Shown: positions 1 to 10,055 of the stretch, piece after piece | Layout: the number at the start of each line of letters is the position of its first letter | How positions within the stretch are numbered: position 1 is the first letter of the stretch | Origin: Cladophialophora immunda | Taxonomy: Eukaryota; Ascomycota; Eurotiomycetes; Chaetothyriales; Herpotrichiellaceae | Length of the DNA stretch: 14,697 bases | Direction: 5' to 3' | NCBI RefSeq assembly: GCF_000835495.1 | Contig: NW_015622563.1 | Span: 1-14,697, forward strand | The notes under the pieces: model-generated | What the model was told of the DNA's origin: nothing | Databases searched by the model: none | Seen by the model: only the letters and a program-made list of their open reading frames with translations | Translations under genes and position numbers: made by a program

Positions 1-1772
1 GGAAAATGGGAAAGAACACTCGTGGCAGACGAGAAACGTGGGAAAGGAAGACACTCAGCGCTGGGCCCTCTTTCCGCTGGGTAGTAGCTAGGGGGTGCGT
101 TTAGTGGTATTCTCCAGCGAGTTGAGAATGCCGCATCCGCGTCAGGCTAGGCCTCATTCGGAACTTGGAGGGCGAGCTTACTAGTTATCGAAGGGGAATT
201 CGTCGAGGATTCGCTCGGATCTCCCGGGGTAACCCGGCCTGCTAGATTGATTGACGCAGGCCACCCCAACCAGGAAAGGAGTCTCTCTAACTAATGCATG
301 CCAGAGAGTTTTTTCACCGACGGTTTGAAGCGCCACATGCCTCTACTTAGTGCCCTCTACCTTGGGCATTGGAAACGTCATATTGGCAGAGCCGGAGTCG
401 GGCGGCTCCACGCCCTCTCCCCCCTTCCCGGGACCCGGGGGGTGGGGGGGTGGGGATGCCAGCGGGAGGAGGATAGAACATAGACTCTACTTGGTGTGCT
501 CAAGTTGACAGAACTTCTTCACTCGGTAGATACCTAGTTCGTGCCGGGGGACTGGAGGCTAGATCTCCAGGGAGTTCTCTAATACCGGTTACTATTCTCC
601 GTACCGTACTGCGGAATGTGAATTTGACGAACTGTATCAGGTACGTAGGCCAAAGATCATATCGGCGCCAGTGAGAGGACGATAGGTTCTGAAATGATAT
701 TTCGATTTATCAACCGTTACTTCTGACTCCGCCATCTGGTGCTCGCCTAATCTCACACCTTCTTCTCCAGGTGAGGTTGAGCATACTATGCCGAGCTAAC
801 TTTAATTACTTCGTCACCGCAGAGTTAAATTGAATTGGGGTCGACACTACTTGTGCAGCAACCAGATCCCGGGGGTTTCGTAGGGAACGAGGCGGCTTCT
901 TCCGTCCCAAGTGCCCCGCACCGCCGACCAGCCACCTATACGGAGTACTTCCTCGTTATTATGGGAAAGAGGCTGGACAGTAAACAGGTTCTTTTGCTCG
1001 GGCCACCGCCGCCCCACTGGGTTGGGGGGTTCCATGCAGCTTATCAGCAAAGTCCAGGCCCCGAAGGCGAGCGGAAGCATCACGCCAAAGTCAGTCCAAT
1101 TTCGCGCTACTGGGATCTTGGGCCGCTGAGAATGTAGAATGGACTCTAGAGTGTTGCATGCCATCCCCAATCTCGTCGTCCACTTAGTCGACCCAGTGTT
1201 TCAATTTCAGGACCCTCATTTGAGTTCTGGAGAAGACCTCGGGCACCAACTTAAGGCTCCCATCGAGCTTATGTTATACGGTCGATCGCCCGTCTCGCTT
1301 CGCCGAAAGGGGGAAGGACTTTTGGAAGCATATGAGAGAGGCCAGCAAAAACACCTAAGATCTTGTTCCTTATAATAAGGGGGCGTGATGGCTCGGGCCC
1401 TGTCATCCACCCTCCGGAGTAGTCCTTAGCACGTGTAGCTCGATCCTTGTGGCGGACTTGTTGCAGGCATCCGCATCCTATGGATGTGCTCTTGACTGGA
1501 TTAAGCAAAGTGCCGTGTGAAGGGGGGTGTCGGTGGTGTTGTGATCGGCCAGGGACTGGCATACGGGCTTGCTTCGACCCTTTTCGGGCCCCATCGTCAC
1601 TCCCGCACACCCCGTCCGCCCTGTTCCGTGTCCCAGGATGGGGCATGGCGAGGAGAGGCGTGAACAACCTCGACCTCGAATCTTACAAAACAGCATTGTT
1701 TTGACTGGCATTCACAGCTTTGTTTCCCGACCTGTTTGATTGTCTTTATCTGAATTCTGCCGCACTACGAGC
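1..1772. other. Gene-free stretch upstream of the rhodopsin-domain gene
   Basis: No reading frame here looks like a real protein. The open frames (for example 835–1137 +, 847–1170 −, 1447–1704 + and 1269–1667 −) overlap on both strands, lack recognisable motifs, and often start with non-ATG codons. The last few hundred bases should contain the promoter of the gene that starts at 1773, but I see no convincing TATA box or CT-rich leader. The only standout structure is the C-run/G-run pair at 418–455, listed separately. Confidence 0.6.
418..455. repeat. C-run followed by G-run; hairpin or G-quadruplex candidate
   Basis: A run of Cs (about 418–430) is followed by GGACCC and then three G-runs at 437–442, 444–450 and 452–455, separated by single Ts. 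The C and G halves can pair imperfectly as a hairpin. The G side alone has enough Gs in close runs for a four-stranded fold. Whether it has any role is unknown; it lies about 1.3 kb upstream of the nearest gene. Confidence 0.5.
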
Positions 1773-3106
1773 ATGTCGATGCCAACAAAGCCTCCTTTTG
1801 AAGTTGTAACGCCCAACGACCGGGGCGCGTTAGTAACCATTCCCAATTGTCTCCTGATCATCCTTTCGGGCATTGTGGTCATCGCCCGGGATCTAACTCG
1901 GCTGAACATCACCAAATTGAAGGCCATCGATGATGTCGCCATCGGCTTGACACTGGTGAGTCTAAGCTTGGGTCAGGATAGGCTTCGAAAGGTCGTTCGC
2001 AAGACTAACGGTCTCGCCCCTCAGTTGTGTGCGATAGGACAAACTATTTGTATGCAACTGGCAAGCAATTATGGCCTGGGTAGACACCGTGATCGGATCT
2101 CCTCGGACTCCTTTGAGGCTTACAGCAAGGTCAGTTAGATCTCCCACAAAACGGTGACAACGGTTCTCACACCTGCCAGGCCATGTATGCCAGCCAGATC
2201 CTGACGATAGCCACTCTGACCTTTGCCAAATTCGCTGTTTCTCGATTGATTCTGGCCATCCAACCCATGCGGCCCATCCGGCATGCATGTCACGCCGTGG
2301 AAGGGATCGTTGGTTCGTGGTTCATCACATCCCTCTTCGCCGTCGCCTTTCAATGCAGCCTACCACAACCTTACCTCCTAGCTGCCGAACGTTGTGTGAA
2401 CTCAGTTCGTATCGTATCGTAGAAAGGAGGCCTGTCAGATTCTGACTTGAAAGAGCAGGAGGCCCTATATTACTATATCGGCGTGCTGAACGTGATCACC
2501 GATTTCACATTGGTCATGCTACCAGCTTTTGTGGTCTGGAAGTTGCAGTTGCGGAGAGAGAAAAAGTTCTATGTGGTTTTGCTCTTTGCCTCACGAATCC
2601 TGTGCGCATTTCTCTTTTCTCTCTTCGCCATTCGGCTACGTGATGCATCCTACTGTGGTTGCGATCCATCTTGATGGATATCGTTCGCTGACACCCAGGA
2701 CAACAGTCTTCCAGGTATCGCGATTGCCCAAATGGCATATCTCCCTCCATACTTCGACAACCTGGACGGAGACCAGACTTGGCACAACGTCACCCCTTCG
2801 ATCCTGAACCAGGTCTTGGTTAACTTGAGCGTCATCACTGCCTGTATCCCATCCCTACGACGCGTCATCACTGACCTATACACAAACCAGACGGGCCTCA
2901 AAGTGTCGGAGAATCTGGAGCTCACGTTCGGCGGTACGGCTCAAGGAAATGGCGGCACCATAGCACCCCCCCTCAACACAGCGCCGTCCAGCAACAGCGC
3001 GAATGTTGACAGCGCAAACCGCCTCTCGTGCGAGGAACACTTGAGGAGTGGCAACATCCCATATAGCATTGGAGCCAGCGTCGAAGGGGAGGACGATGCC
3101 CTATAG
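1773..3106 (+). CDS. Fungal rhodopsin-domain (Pth11-like) seven-helix integral membrane protein
   Basis: Proposed exons are 1773–1955, 2025–2129, 2180–2404, 2459–2601 and 2707–3106, giving 351 aa in frame. Intron 1 starts GTGAGT, has a CTAAC branch site and ends CAG; intron 2 starts GTCAGT. Intron 3 is less certain, because donor GTTCGT (2405) or GTGAAC (2396) both keep the frame. Intron 4 runs from GTGCGC to CAACAG. Seven hydrophobic helices follow in order: IPNCLLIILSGIVVI near residue 24, the exon 1/2 join, YASQILTIATLTFAKFAV, IVGSWFITSLFAVAFQC, YYYIGVLNVITDFTLVML, the RIL–LPGIAIAQ join, and LSVITACIPSLRR at 259–271. The acidic pair after helix 1, the cysteine after helix 4 and the helix-7 ITACIPSLRR signature are typical of the fungal rhodopsin family. 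A polar Ser/Asn-rich tail follows helix 7. The family is thought to act in membranes, with some members sensing extracellular or surface cues. The ligand is unknown. ATG 1773 is the first in-frame ATG; a second lies two codons later. Confidence 0.85.
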
Positions 3107-4590
3107 TTTGTCCAGGGACAGACACCATGAACGGTAGATGCGGTAGTGAGTGTGTCGATCGAACACTCTCCTAAGCATGATTGCATCTTGGTCGCGAGGG
3201 GCTATGTGCCATGCACAATACCATCCCATCTTCACGCTCCTTATGACGGGATGAAACGACGCAGGGTCCAAAAACCGTGTGCTCGGCGATTGAAAGTGGG
3301 TTGGAAATTTGATCCGGGCTACTTGAGGGAACTTTGTACGTTGGGATGTCGGCGTGTCGGCTGATTTAATGACGCGATTCTCGATGCCCACGTCCTCCGC
3401 GAACAGTGGAATGAATCAGCTAATTAGAAGAAATTCGTGGAGCCAGGATTGTGGCGAAGAAGCAACTGCTGCTGGGGAACGGCGAAGCTTGTCACGGGGC
3501 CTCAAGTCGGTAGCTGCGACAGCCACGCTAATGAACCGCTCGCATGTGTGACAACAGCAGGAGTTGCCTGCCCGTGGCTCGGTCATTCGCCAGTTTCCTT
3601 CACCTTTGAACGCATGCATGAGGCTGTGAAGGGGCGCACCGAAGATCTCGCCGCAGAATTCTTTCTCCTTTTTCATTTGCCCCGCACCTAGACATCAAGT
3701 TTGAATTGGACGCGTGCAAGAAGCGTGTCGGTTGGTCCCAGCGACTATCCGAGCGAACTAAGGAGCACGGCCGGGGTATCAGGACGAGCGTTCAGCGAGG
3801 CGTGAAAATTGAGGTCGTTTGAGCTCCGGAGGCTAGCATAACCGCGAGGTCTGCCATCGTTCGAAGGTAAGACGGAGGGACTGCAAGTCCAGTCTCTCTA
3901 CAAACATTAAGATCCGCTGAAGGACGTCTTCGTGAAGTCGGCGGGATATTACCGCAGGTCATTTTTCTTAGTTAGGACCCAAACGCCAGATACAGCGGCC
4001 CCGTCAATACCTAGCATCCTCCCCGGGCCTCGCTTGGGAAGAGGACTTGGGAGAATCATTCAATGATGTAGTACGATCAATACTGTGGAATTTTTACGGC
4101 GAATCCAATGCTGTATGTAATCCTTGTCGCCCTACCTATTGTACAGTTTCCTTAGGATGGTGTTAAAGCGGAGCCTCGGGGGGAGGTGCTGATGAGGATC
4201 GTCGAAGAGCTGTTGCACCCTTGGTAAGAATAACTTATCCATTTAACTAGACTGCCAAGAGCGCCAATACAGGTTGCCAGCAGCATTTCCCATACTTTAC
4301 CCGTCCTTTTATTACGCCATTCATTGTATAACAGGTTGTATCCAAAACGCGGGCCCGACCCCTGACCTGGAAGCACAGAAAATGTGCGCTTTGGATTCAC
4401 CAGCGGCCGCCGACGCTGCTCGACTTCGACAGCTTCGTGATGGACGGATGGCTGAACGAGGTGCTCAGGTGCTGCCATCGCGGACGATGACAGCACCTGA
4501 AGCTGCGGTGGTGACGTTAGCCCAGATAGGGGTTTGAGGGCCTCCGAATTGACGTTCTCCTGAGCTGCAGCAGACTCTCAACTTCACAAG
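3107..4590. other. Gene-free stretch
   Basis: This follows the stop of the rhodopsin-domain gene. Open frames at 3354–3551, 3437–3691 (+), 3416–3676 (−), 4274–4537 (+) and 4152–4496 (−) overlap each other and show no family motif, membrane pattern or splice structure. The stretch 4380–4530 is GC-rich with an alanine/arginine-rich + frame, but I cannot tie it to any protein. I tried reading 3838–3910 as a tRNA and it failed. Confidence 0.5.
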
Positions 4591-5790
4591 GTGGCGGTTG
4601 AGCAGGGGATCATTATATGGCCCTCACACACTCCCTGCAGCCAGACACAACCATCCGAGTGTTTCCTCCACCACTATCTCCCCGAGTCGACACGCCTCCA
4701 ATCCGAGCCTTCTTTATCCCACTCCCCGTCGAGCCGACAATCTCCTTCTCGTCCGTCATTTTGCCTTCTTTCCCTTTCTTGTCGTGGAGCGTGTCGGAGG
4801 ACGGCAACGCGAAGCGACGGGTCAAGTTCTCAGTCTGATGAACCCTCGCCTTCTACCGGTGGATGGCGAAGATAATGGCGTCGAAGAACGTGACGTTTAT
4901 CAACAGAACTATTATTACTGGAGTAAGAGAAGGGCGGTACCGCTGATCGTGGCAGCAATCATGCCGCCCTATTGAGGGCATATCGTCAAGAGAACGGTTT
5001 CAGAAGATTACATGCCGACAATGAGGAAGAAGGGCCCGTCGACGGTTTTACATCCGGACGTTCTGCCACCTCCTAGCGGCCATAAAACTAAACTGCCCAT
5101 TGTCCAATCTCCAGTCCGCGGCTGAAAAATTCTTTGTCGGTTTCCACGGCGATGTCAGCGACTGTTCGGGAGAGCAATATGATGAACGGCGGCGGCAGCA
5201 CACCGTCATCCTGGCCCATGACGACCACCACAGGTCCGGATGGGATTTCCAAGGAGCCCGATGCCCTCTCCGCTGTCTACATCTCCTGGTAGGCTGACTG
5301 CTGGTCCAAGCCGGCTGGTTTTAATACGCGCCTCCCACATCGCGGCAGTTGCGGTCCCTGTGTTCGTGGACATTTCTCCTCAGCAACCCGTTCCTCCTTG
5401 TCTTTATTGACGTCAAGAAGAGATTCGTGGCCAACCCCTCCGGTGAGCGTTCGACGTTGGCAGCTCGCTGGGGTTTCTTCACTCACTGGCCGCCTGTTGG
5501 GGGGTGGGGTGTTCTTTGGCGTCAGCCCACCCCAGGCTTCACAGAACATGAAGACGGATGTTGTTCCCGGAAGCCACTATGTTCGTTGAGGGTGAATACC
5601 GTGCGTATGCACCTCAGGAGATGCTGACTATCCTGCGGGATGTATTTGTACATGTTCCGTTGGTCAGGTTGCGTATAACTACGCAGGCGCCGCTCGCGCC
5701 GTCTCGCTATTTGCCTCATCGGCCATGTTCCCGAGAGCAGTTTGTTTCCCTCACCAAGGAGCGATTCGCGCGCTGGTGCGATTAAATCCT
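4591..5790 (+). pseudogene. Probable upstream part of a decayed fungal gene (frames scrambled)
   Basis: Coding-like pieces succeed each other in different frames. A Ser/Pro-rich stretch lies at 4591–4875. A basic/acidic piece at 4973–5074 includes LRAYRQENGFRRL and NEEEGPVDG. A piece at 5152–5292 starts MSATVRESNMMNGGG and ends SAVYISW at TAG 5290. A piece around 5548–5586 ends VVPGSHYVR, and the next frame continues from about 5581 with GEYRAYAPQEMLTILRD. The handover from SHYV to GEYRAYAP across a frame change at about 5581 reads like one protein broken by a small indel. Then 5791–6006 holds nothing I can place. I infer that this is the N-terminal half of the gene whose end lies at 6007–7086, but the joins are uncertain and pieces could be spurious. 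It does not match any family I can name. Confidence 0.35.
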
Positions 5791-6006
5791 CTGTCTAATT
5801 ATCAATCGCTAATTGGGCGGACGAGAACGGATACAGAACCCTATCCGTATCCCTTCTGAAGTGCTTGTGCGGGAGTACCACGATCTAATACTGTTCGACC
5901 ACCGGAGCTTCGCTCGCAGGTAGTACGAACTCGGTGACGAGGCCACAAGGCCGGGAGCCCTCGGCGGCAACGGCAGTCACTAAAATGTCGAATACGTGGA
6001 CCATGA

Positions 6007-7086
6007 TCGCCCCTATATTCGAAAAGTCCCCTTATGACTGCGCATATGGACGGTGCAGGAACAGGAACGGCGAGTCTGTACCTCCCCCAAGAGCGCTGGG
6101 TACCAAAGTTGCACGACATTCTCGATGGAGACACCGCCAAATGGCTCGAATTGACCGCTAGCATCACCCTTGGAAGACTGCGCCTTTGCATAGGAGCGTG
6201 ATGAGACACCCTGGCATGAAGAAGGTGACGTTTTCCCAGCTCTGGGAGGCTCTGACGCCTGTCGTGTACATGAACAGTCAAGGGCAGGCTGGGCAGCCCG
6301 GGAGGAGTTGGTCGGCGTCATCGAGCGTCATCGAGCCTCCTCCGCAGAGTCTCGGGTTCGTGCGGATGAAAGACTGGAACCGTGATGCGGCCTACGACGA
6401 GATCCCTCCCGCCTACATACTTGTACACTACCGAATCGACTGGAGACTGATGATCAAACAGACGGTGGGACCGAGAAATACTATAGAGGACATCGTCCTT
6501 GAGCCAACCTCATTCAAGCCTCGCATCCTCCTACCCCAGCTCGAAGACTTGTTGAAATGGAAGACTCCCCGCCTCCCAACCCGTTCGACCGGACGATACG
6601 GGTGTGGTAGCCAAGGTGATTGGTATACCCAGAGATGATTTTGTGGCACAGTATGAGGCGATCAATATTCATTAGGCACAAATTGACCGACGACTTCTCA
6701 AGTGGAGTGATTTGTTCCGTAAGGGCGAGGAAGCTGACTGTGAACATTGTATTTCATTGCCTGGAAGCCTGTCCGAGGGCAGTAACTAACACTTCCAGGA
6801 TAAGAGGCGAGCAAGTGAGAGCTACTGCGACCCAGCAAATACAGATTGAACTCACTGCCGAAGCTAATGCTGAACAAGCCACAACTGGCCGGCCAGCGGG
6901 CTCGGCAGCACGTATATACTCTTTTTTTCGCCGTCCGGGTCCGCCTTGCGATTTGAAACCTTGGTACTGGTTTGGCTCTCAAAAGAACGAGCGATTTGGA
7001 TTGAAAGACACCGTCTCCGGTCCGTCATCCGCCATAAGGAGAGGATGTCTCACGAATTTGATTTAACTGGCCGGAAAACATGCTAG
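6007..7086 (+). pseudogene. Decayed C-terminal half of an uncharacterised, probably multicopy fungal protein
   Basis: One protein can be followed through successive frame segments. 6007–6201 includes RWVPKLHDILDGDTAKWLEL. 6200–6383 includes REELVGVIERHRASSAESRV. About 6366–6555 reads DWNRDAAYDEIPPAYILVHY onward. 6556–6720 includes QPVRPDDTGVVAKV and, after TAG 6673, RRLLKWSDLFRKG. 6722–7010 includes KLTVNIVFHCLEA and PGPPCDLKPWYWF. 7012–7086 includes RLRSVIRHKERM. Each handover continues the sense of the protein. From memory, the order (DW…YDxxPxAYIxxHYxIDW, VRxDDTxVVxxV, W.xLFRxGxKLxVxIxF, a CPGPPC.L-like patch and a final charged helix) resembles a family of hypothetical proteins scattered in many Pezizomycotina genomes. 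I cannot name it or its function. Five frame changes against one internal stop suggest indel decay or indel errors in the assembly. It is not a working gene as it stands. Confidence 0.6.
6316..6335. repeat. 10-bp perfect tandem duplication inside the decayed gene
   Basis: CGTCATCGAG occurs twice in immediate succession (6316–6325 and 6326–6335). A 10-bp slip would shift the frame by one. However, the protein reads sensibly in the same frame on both sides (VGVIERHRASSAE), so this may be ancestral rather than a damaging mutation. Confidence 0.8.
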
Positions 7087-9095
7087 GAGAGATACCGAAA
7101 GATTCAAACAATGGTGATGACCCTCAATGTTTCGAAGTAGCGCATATCTGCCCTTACACTCTGACACCACTCCATATGGCATGAGGGACTTACACTTAAA
7201 ATTTCATTCACATTTACGTCCGTCATATATTGATTTAAGTGACAAAGTGGCCAAAGTGGGGAGGAATAAACTACTCTCGAAAGATGGGAAATGTTTACCT
7301 TTGGTAGCGACGCCCCCATCAGAGACTGCGAGATAGCCAGACCCAATCATGCTGACTCGATGTTTCCATCACGACATTTCCAGTAATTTCATAAGCCAGC
7401 AACCGAATGAGCTCTACATACCTTATGAATTTCCAACACGTATGTCAAATCGGCCTCAACGTAGCCTTCTATCCCTTATGTGTCGTGAACTCGAGCTCGC
7501 GCTTTAAATGGCCACCGATCTACGATCCTCTCGACTTTGTGCTCTTGGGCACTCGGTTCTATGCGGGTGTGCCGACTGGCGGTGTTATAGTCCTGTATGG
7601 CGTCGATGTCCCCCGTTGGCGCGCGGTCCATGGCCTGGGAGGTATCTCCACTGTCTATTGGCCTTGTGGAAGAAACTTGGCGGCGTTGGAATCTCCCCGA
7701 TGGTGGACACGGCAGTATCGTCACTAATAGATGGCGTCATTGTCCTCACAGGTGCCCAAACTTTTTGTACCAAGTGCATCTGAATTTGAAGCCAAAGGCG
7801 ACGGCCGAAAACAAGTTGTATATTCACTGCCCTCCCCCTCGCCCAACAACTGAGGCCTCTCATACACGCGGCCATCGTGCTCGCTCCATACGGCTGCCCT
7901 CTCCTCTTGCCTTGGAAGGTGGGAGTCCGTATAGCCAGTCATATAACGGATTGCCGCCACTGGCGCTAGCAGTGAGCGTCAACAGCTAGTTTTTTTCGAC
8001 CAGAGGAACGCCGATAAGGCCCCGCTGCTTTAGCTGAGCGAAGCGCCTAGCATTTCCCACACGGTCAGTTTCGTCGACATCGCACCGGAGGTGCTATCAT
8101 GCCGACGATTGATTGGTCCGCATTGCGTGCGGTCTGTAGCTTTAACCTATGGTAGCGCGGGTGGAAAAGGCCGATCACGGCTGCTGACTAGGACTATTCC
8201 ATCCTTTCTGCCCTCGCTCAAACTGTCCGTGCGTTAGCTGACTGCTATCTTAGGGACTTTGGACGCCCGCAGCCGTGCTTTTTGGTTCTCGCCTTTCGCT
8301 AAGATGAAAGCTTAGAGAGCGTTTTTAGCCTCACTTGCGTAAAATGGCTCTCCGAGGGGGACTATCCTACTGTGCACCTTTGAAGTCGGAAGCGATGAGA
8401 TGCGTACTGTACTAAGATCGTAGTGCCGACACCTGGTAGGTCAAAACAAATGCACGGTGGCCTGACGCCGTTCTAAACAGCCTAAGTTGCCATTCGAAGG
8501 AAAGAAAACCCACATACTCTGTCGCCTTGTTACATACTGTACATCTGATCGGTCACTAGAAAACACAGAAGCTAGAGAAGTGGCTGCCATCGTGACGGGC
8601 AGAGATTGGACCCTTGTTAAGAAAGGGTCATCAATGTCACAAATCTAATAATATCAACGCCGTGGCTCCTGCCAAAGTATAGGGTGGACCTAGCTAGGAA
8701 TTCACACGTCGCCAATTCGGAAGCCAGAGGTAGACACCAGAATATGCGTGTATTTCAATACTGTCCTCGGCCCCTTGAAACTTAAATTCAGATACAATTT
8801 CAATCTATATATGGAAATAACTCTTTGTGACCCAGATCACTAGGGCATTGATGGTACATGCATCCACAGGTCCTGAGAACAGTATAGGCGTCTGCGTGCT
8901 AGGGTGAATGGGCGATGATAAGACCATACTTGAGCCTCGATTCACAACATAACTAGTCCACGACAGGTCGACTGCCACTCTGATCTTGCTATTGTTATCG
9001 TTGCTCGTTAAAGAGTCAACGATGTGAACCGATTCAGTGCCGTACTCAACCACCTATACTGCGCTCTCGTTTGCTTATTCCCCGGCAGTGCAAAA
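7087..9095. other. Stretch without a recognisable gene; weak coding look at 7407–7989
   Basis: Between 7407 and 7989 three + frames are open and overlap. Pieces such as VGISPMVDTAVSSLIDGVIV (about 7690–7745), LLGTRFYAGVPTGGVIVLYG (about 7540–7600) and TWRRWNLPDGGHGSIV have a protein-like look. No single frame or splice model joins them, and I recognise no family. They could be remnants of another decayed gene. A − strand frame at 8805–9053 (82 aa, including IRVAVDLSWTSYVV) is open but isolated and unidentified. The rest (7990–8800) shows nothing apart from the hairpin at 8605–8635. Confidence 0.4.
8605..8635. repeat. Short hairpin
   Basis: GACCCTT (8609–8615) pairs with AAGGGTC (8623–8629) across a 7-nt loop. 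The stem extends by ATTG/CAAT after a 2-nt bulge. It sits in gene-free DNA and may be chance. Confidence 0.45.
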
Positions 9096-9178
9096 CGCCG
9101 CCTAGCCTTTCTCCCTCACTACCTGTTTCCAAGCAGGCTTTCCTTCGATCGGGTTTTCCCTCCTCTTTCCCACTTGCC
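9096..9178 (+). promoter_or_regulatory. Pyrimidine-rich leader of the four-helix membrane protein gene
   Basis: The ~80 bases before the start codon are rich in C and T, with tracts such as CCTTTCTCCCTCACTACC and TTTTCCCTCCTCTTTCCC. CT-rich segments just upstream of start codons are common in filamentous fungal promoters and leaders. The tract ends at TTGCCATGG, a good eukaryotic start context, which supports ATG 9179 over any upstream non-ATG reading. Confidence 0.5.
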
Positions 9179-9862
9179 ATGGAGTCCGAACTCAATTTGA
9201 CAAGGATGGACAACAACAAAACCTACCACGAACAGACTGTCTACGGAGGCGGATTCTTTCCAGTCGACCTTCCAACGCGACCTACTCCTACGCCGGCAGC
9301 TGCCAGACGGACAAGGCTGCGTGGATTCTTCACCTTCTCGCCGCGTTCCTACAACTTCATCCGTACGCCGGACGGGCAGGCGCGAGTCCGGCGTATTGTC
9401 ATGATCGTGATTCTTGTGCTCCGCAGCGCTATGTCCGCGTTGAGTATTATATCAGCAGTAATCAAACGTAACGTGGCCGGCATCGTCATCTACAGCCTTC
9501 TGGCCATCTTGAGCTTGTGGTTCACGGCAACTTGTTTGGCAATCATTGGTAATGCCGCTGACAACCGAAACCCTGGACAAGTTATCGTGAGTCAACCCAA
9601 TTCGACCAATTGCACGGGCGGAAAGGCCGTTGACTAACGACTGGGCCAGAAACACCGGTATTTCGATGTCTTCTTGGGAGTCTGTCTGCTTGTCCACGCA
9701 GCACTGATTATCGCTTGGTGCTTCAGACTCACGGGCTGGGTTTTGGAGGTAGCTGGAATTGGGATATGGCTCGCCATTCTTGGAGTTGCATTCCTGGCGG
9801 GATGGGAGCCACGGAGCAGTGTTCCGACCCGCCGGTACCATACGGTTTCGACACCACTCTGA
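9179..9862 (+). CDS. Small four-helix integral membrane protein, MARVEL/tetraspan-like layout (unidentified family)
   Basis: Exon 1 is 9179–9586 (136 codons) and exon 2 is 9650–9862, predicting 206 aa. The 63-nt intron is convincing: GTGAGT donor, TGACTAACG branch site and GGCCAG acceptor, phase 0. The N-terminus (1–70) is polar, with a Pro/Thr-rich stretch and Arg clusters, and is probably cytoplasmic. Four hydrophobic segments follow: about 73–95 (IVMIVILVLRSAMSALSII), 99–123, 141–159 (FLGVCLLVHAALIIAWCF) and 165–187 (WVLEVAGIGIWLAILGVAFL). Loops are short, so both ends probably face the cytosol. This resembles fungal MARVEL-like or tetraspan hypothetical proteins, but no diagnostic motif lets me name it. 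The C-terminus is doubtful. In this frame the protein stops 18 residues after helix 4, while the next frame over the same bases (about 9812–9945) has clearly coding-like codons. The true tail may therefore be longer and reached by an extra splice or an indel. Confidence 0.65.
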
Positions 9863-10055
9863 GCCCTGGTATCGGTGCCGTCGGTCACCAGCCCGAATTC
9901 ACCGAAGGATACGACTGTTCCGTCTCAGACGAACGCAAAAAATAACGGCGTCACCCGTGTTCACCAACCGGTCAAGCGTGAGACTCTCCGTCGCGAACAG
10001 CCTCTCTCAACTGCCCTCCCTGATCCTCACGAAACGAGAGGGTGGCGCATGGCAG
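9812..10055 (+). other. Alternative or lost C-terminal tail of the four-helix protein
   Basis: In frame +1 relative to window position 1, bases 9812–9945 read TEQCSDPPVPYGFDTT, then GAVGHQPEFTEGYDC, and end at TAA 9943. C is frequent at third codon positions. At an A6 run (about 9936–9941) the frame used by helix 4 opens again as NNGVTRVHQPVKRETL and runs to RGWRMAG at a GTGAGT donor-like site (10056). Loss of one A would join the two. A 71-nt intron (GTAGCT at 9749 to GAGCAG at 9819) would connect the gene to this tail, but it would delete helix 4 and has no clear branch site. I regard the stretch as likely once-coding, with its link to the gene unresolved. Confidence 0.4.

Noticed and set aside
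847..1667. Overlapping + and − strand open frames of 78–132 aa (835–1137, 847–1170, 1269–1667)
   Set aside because: Both strands are open over the same bases, starts are often not ATG, and no motif, helix pattern or splice site supports any of them.
3838..3910. tRNA-like segment with GTTCGAAGG and a small GGACT/AGTCC hairpin
   Set aside because: No acceptor stem, D-loop or anticodon arm can be laid out around it.
5841..6321. Antisense frames of 146 and 102 aa
   Set aside because: They mirror the + strand relic, where several consecutive segments read as one protein. The antisense translations are Arg/Ser-rich noise.
6719..6798. Possible intron GTAAGG…CTAACACTTCCAG inside the decayed gene
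   Set aside because: The donor, branch site and acceptor look good, but the phases do not match. The unspliced frame 2 reading (KLTVNIVFHCLEA onward) continues the protein directly.
4591..7086. Repeat-induced point mutation as the cause of decay
   Set aside because: RIP should leave many TAA/TAG stops and AT-rich sequence. Here the segments keep normal GC-containing codons with few stops, so indels fit better. No RIP index was computed.
9452..9888. Antisense frames of 129 and 84 aa
   Set aside because: They lie opposite the well-supported four-helix gene and its intron and show no motif of their own.
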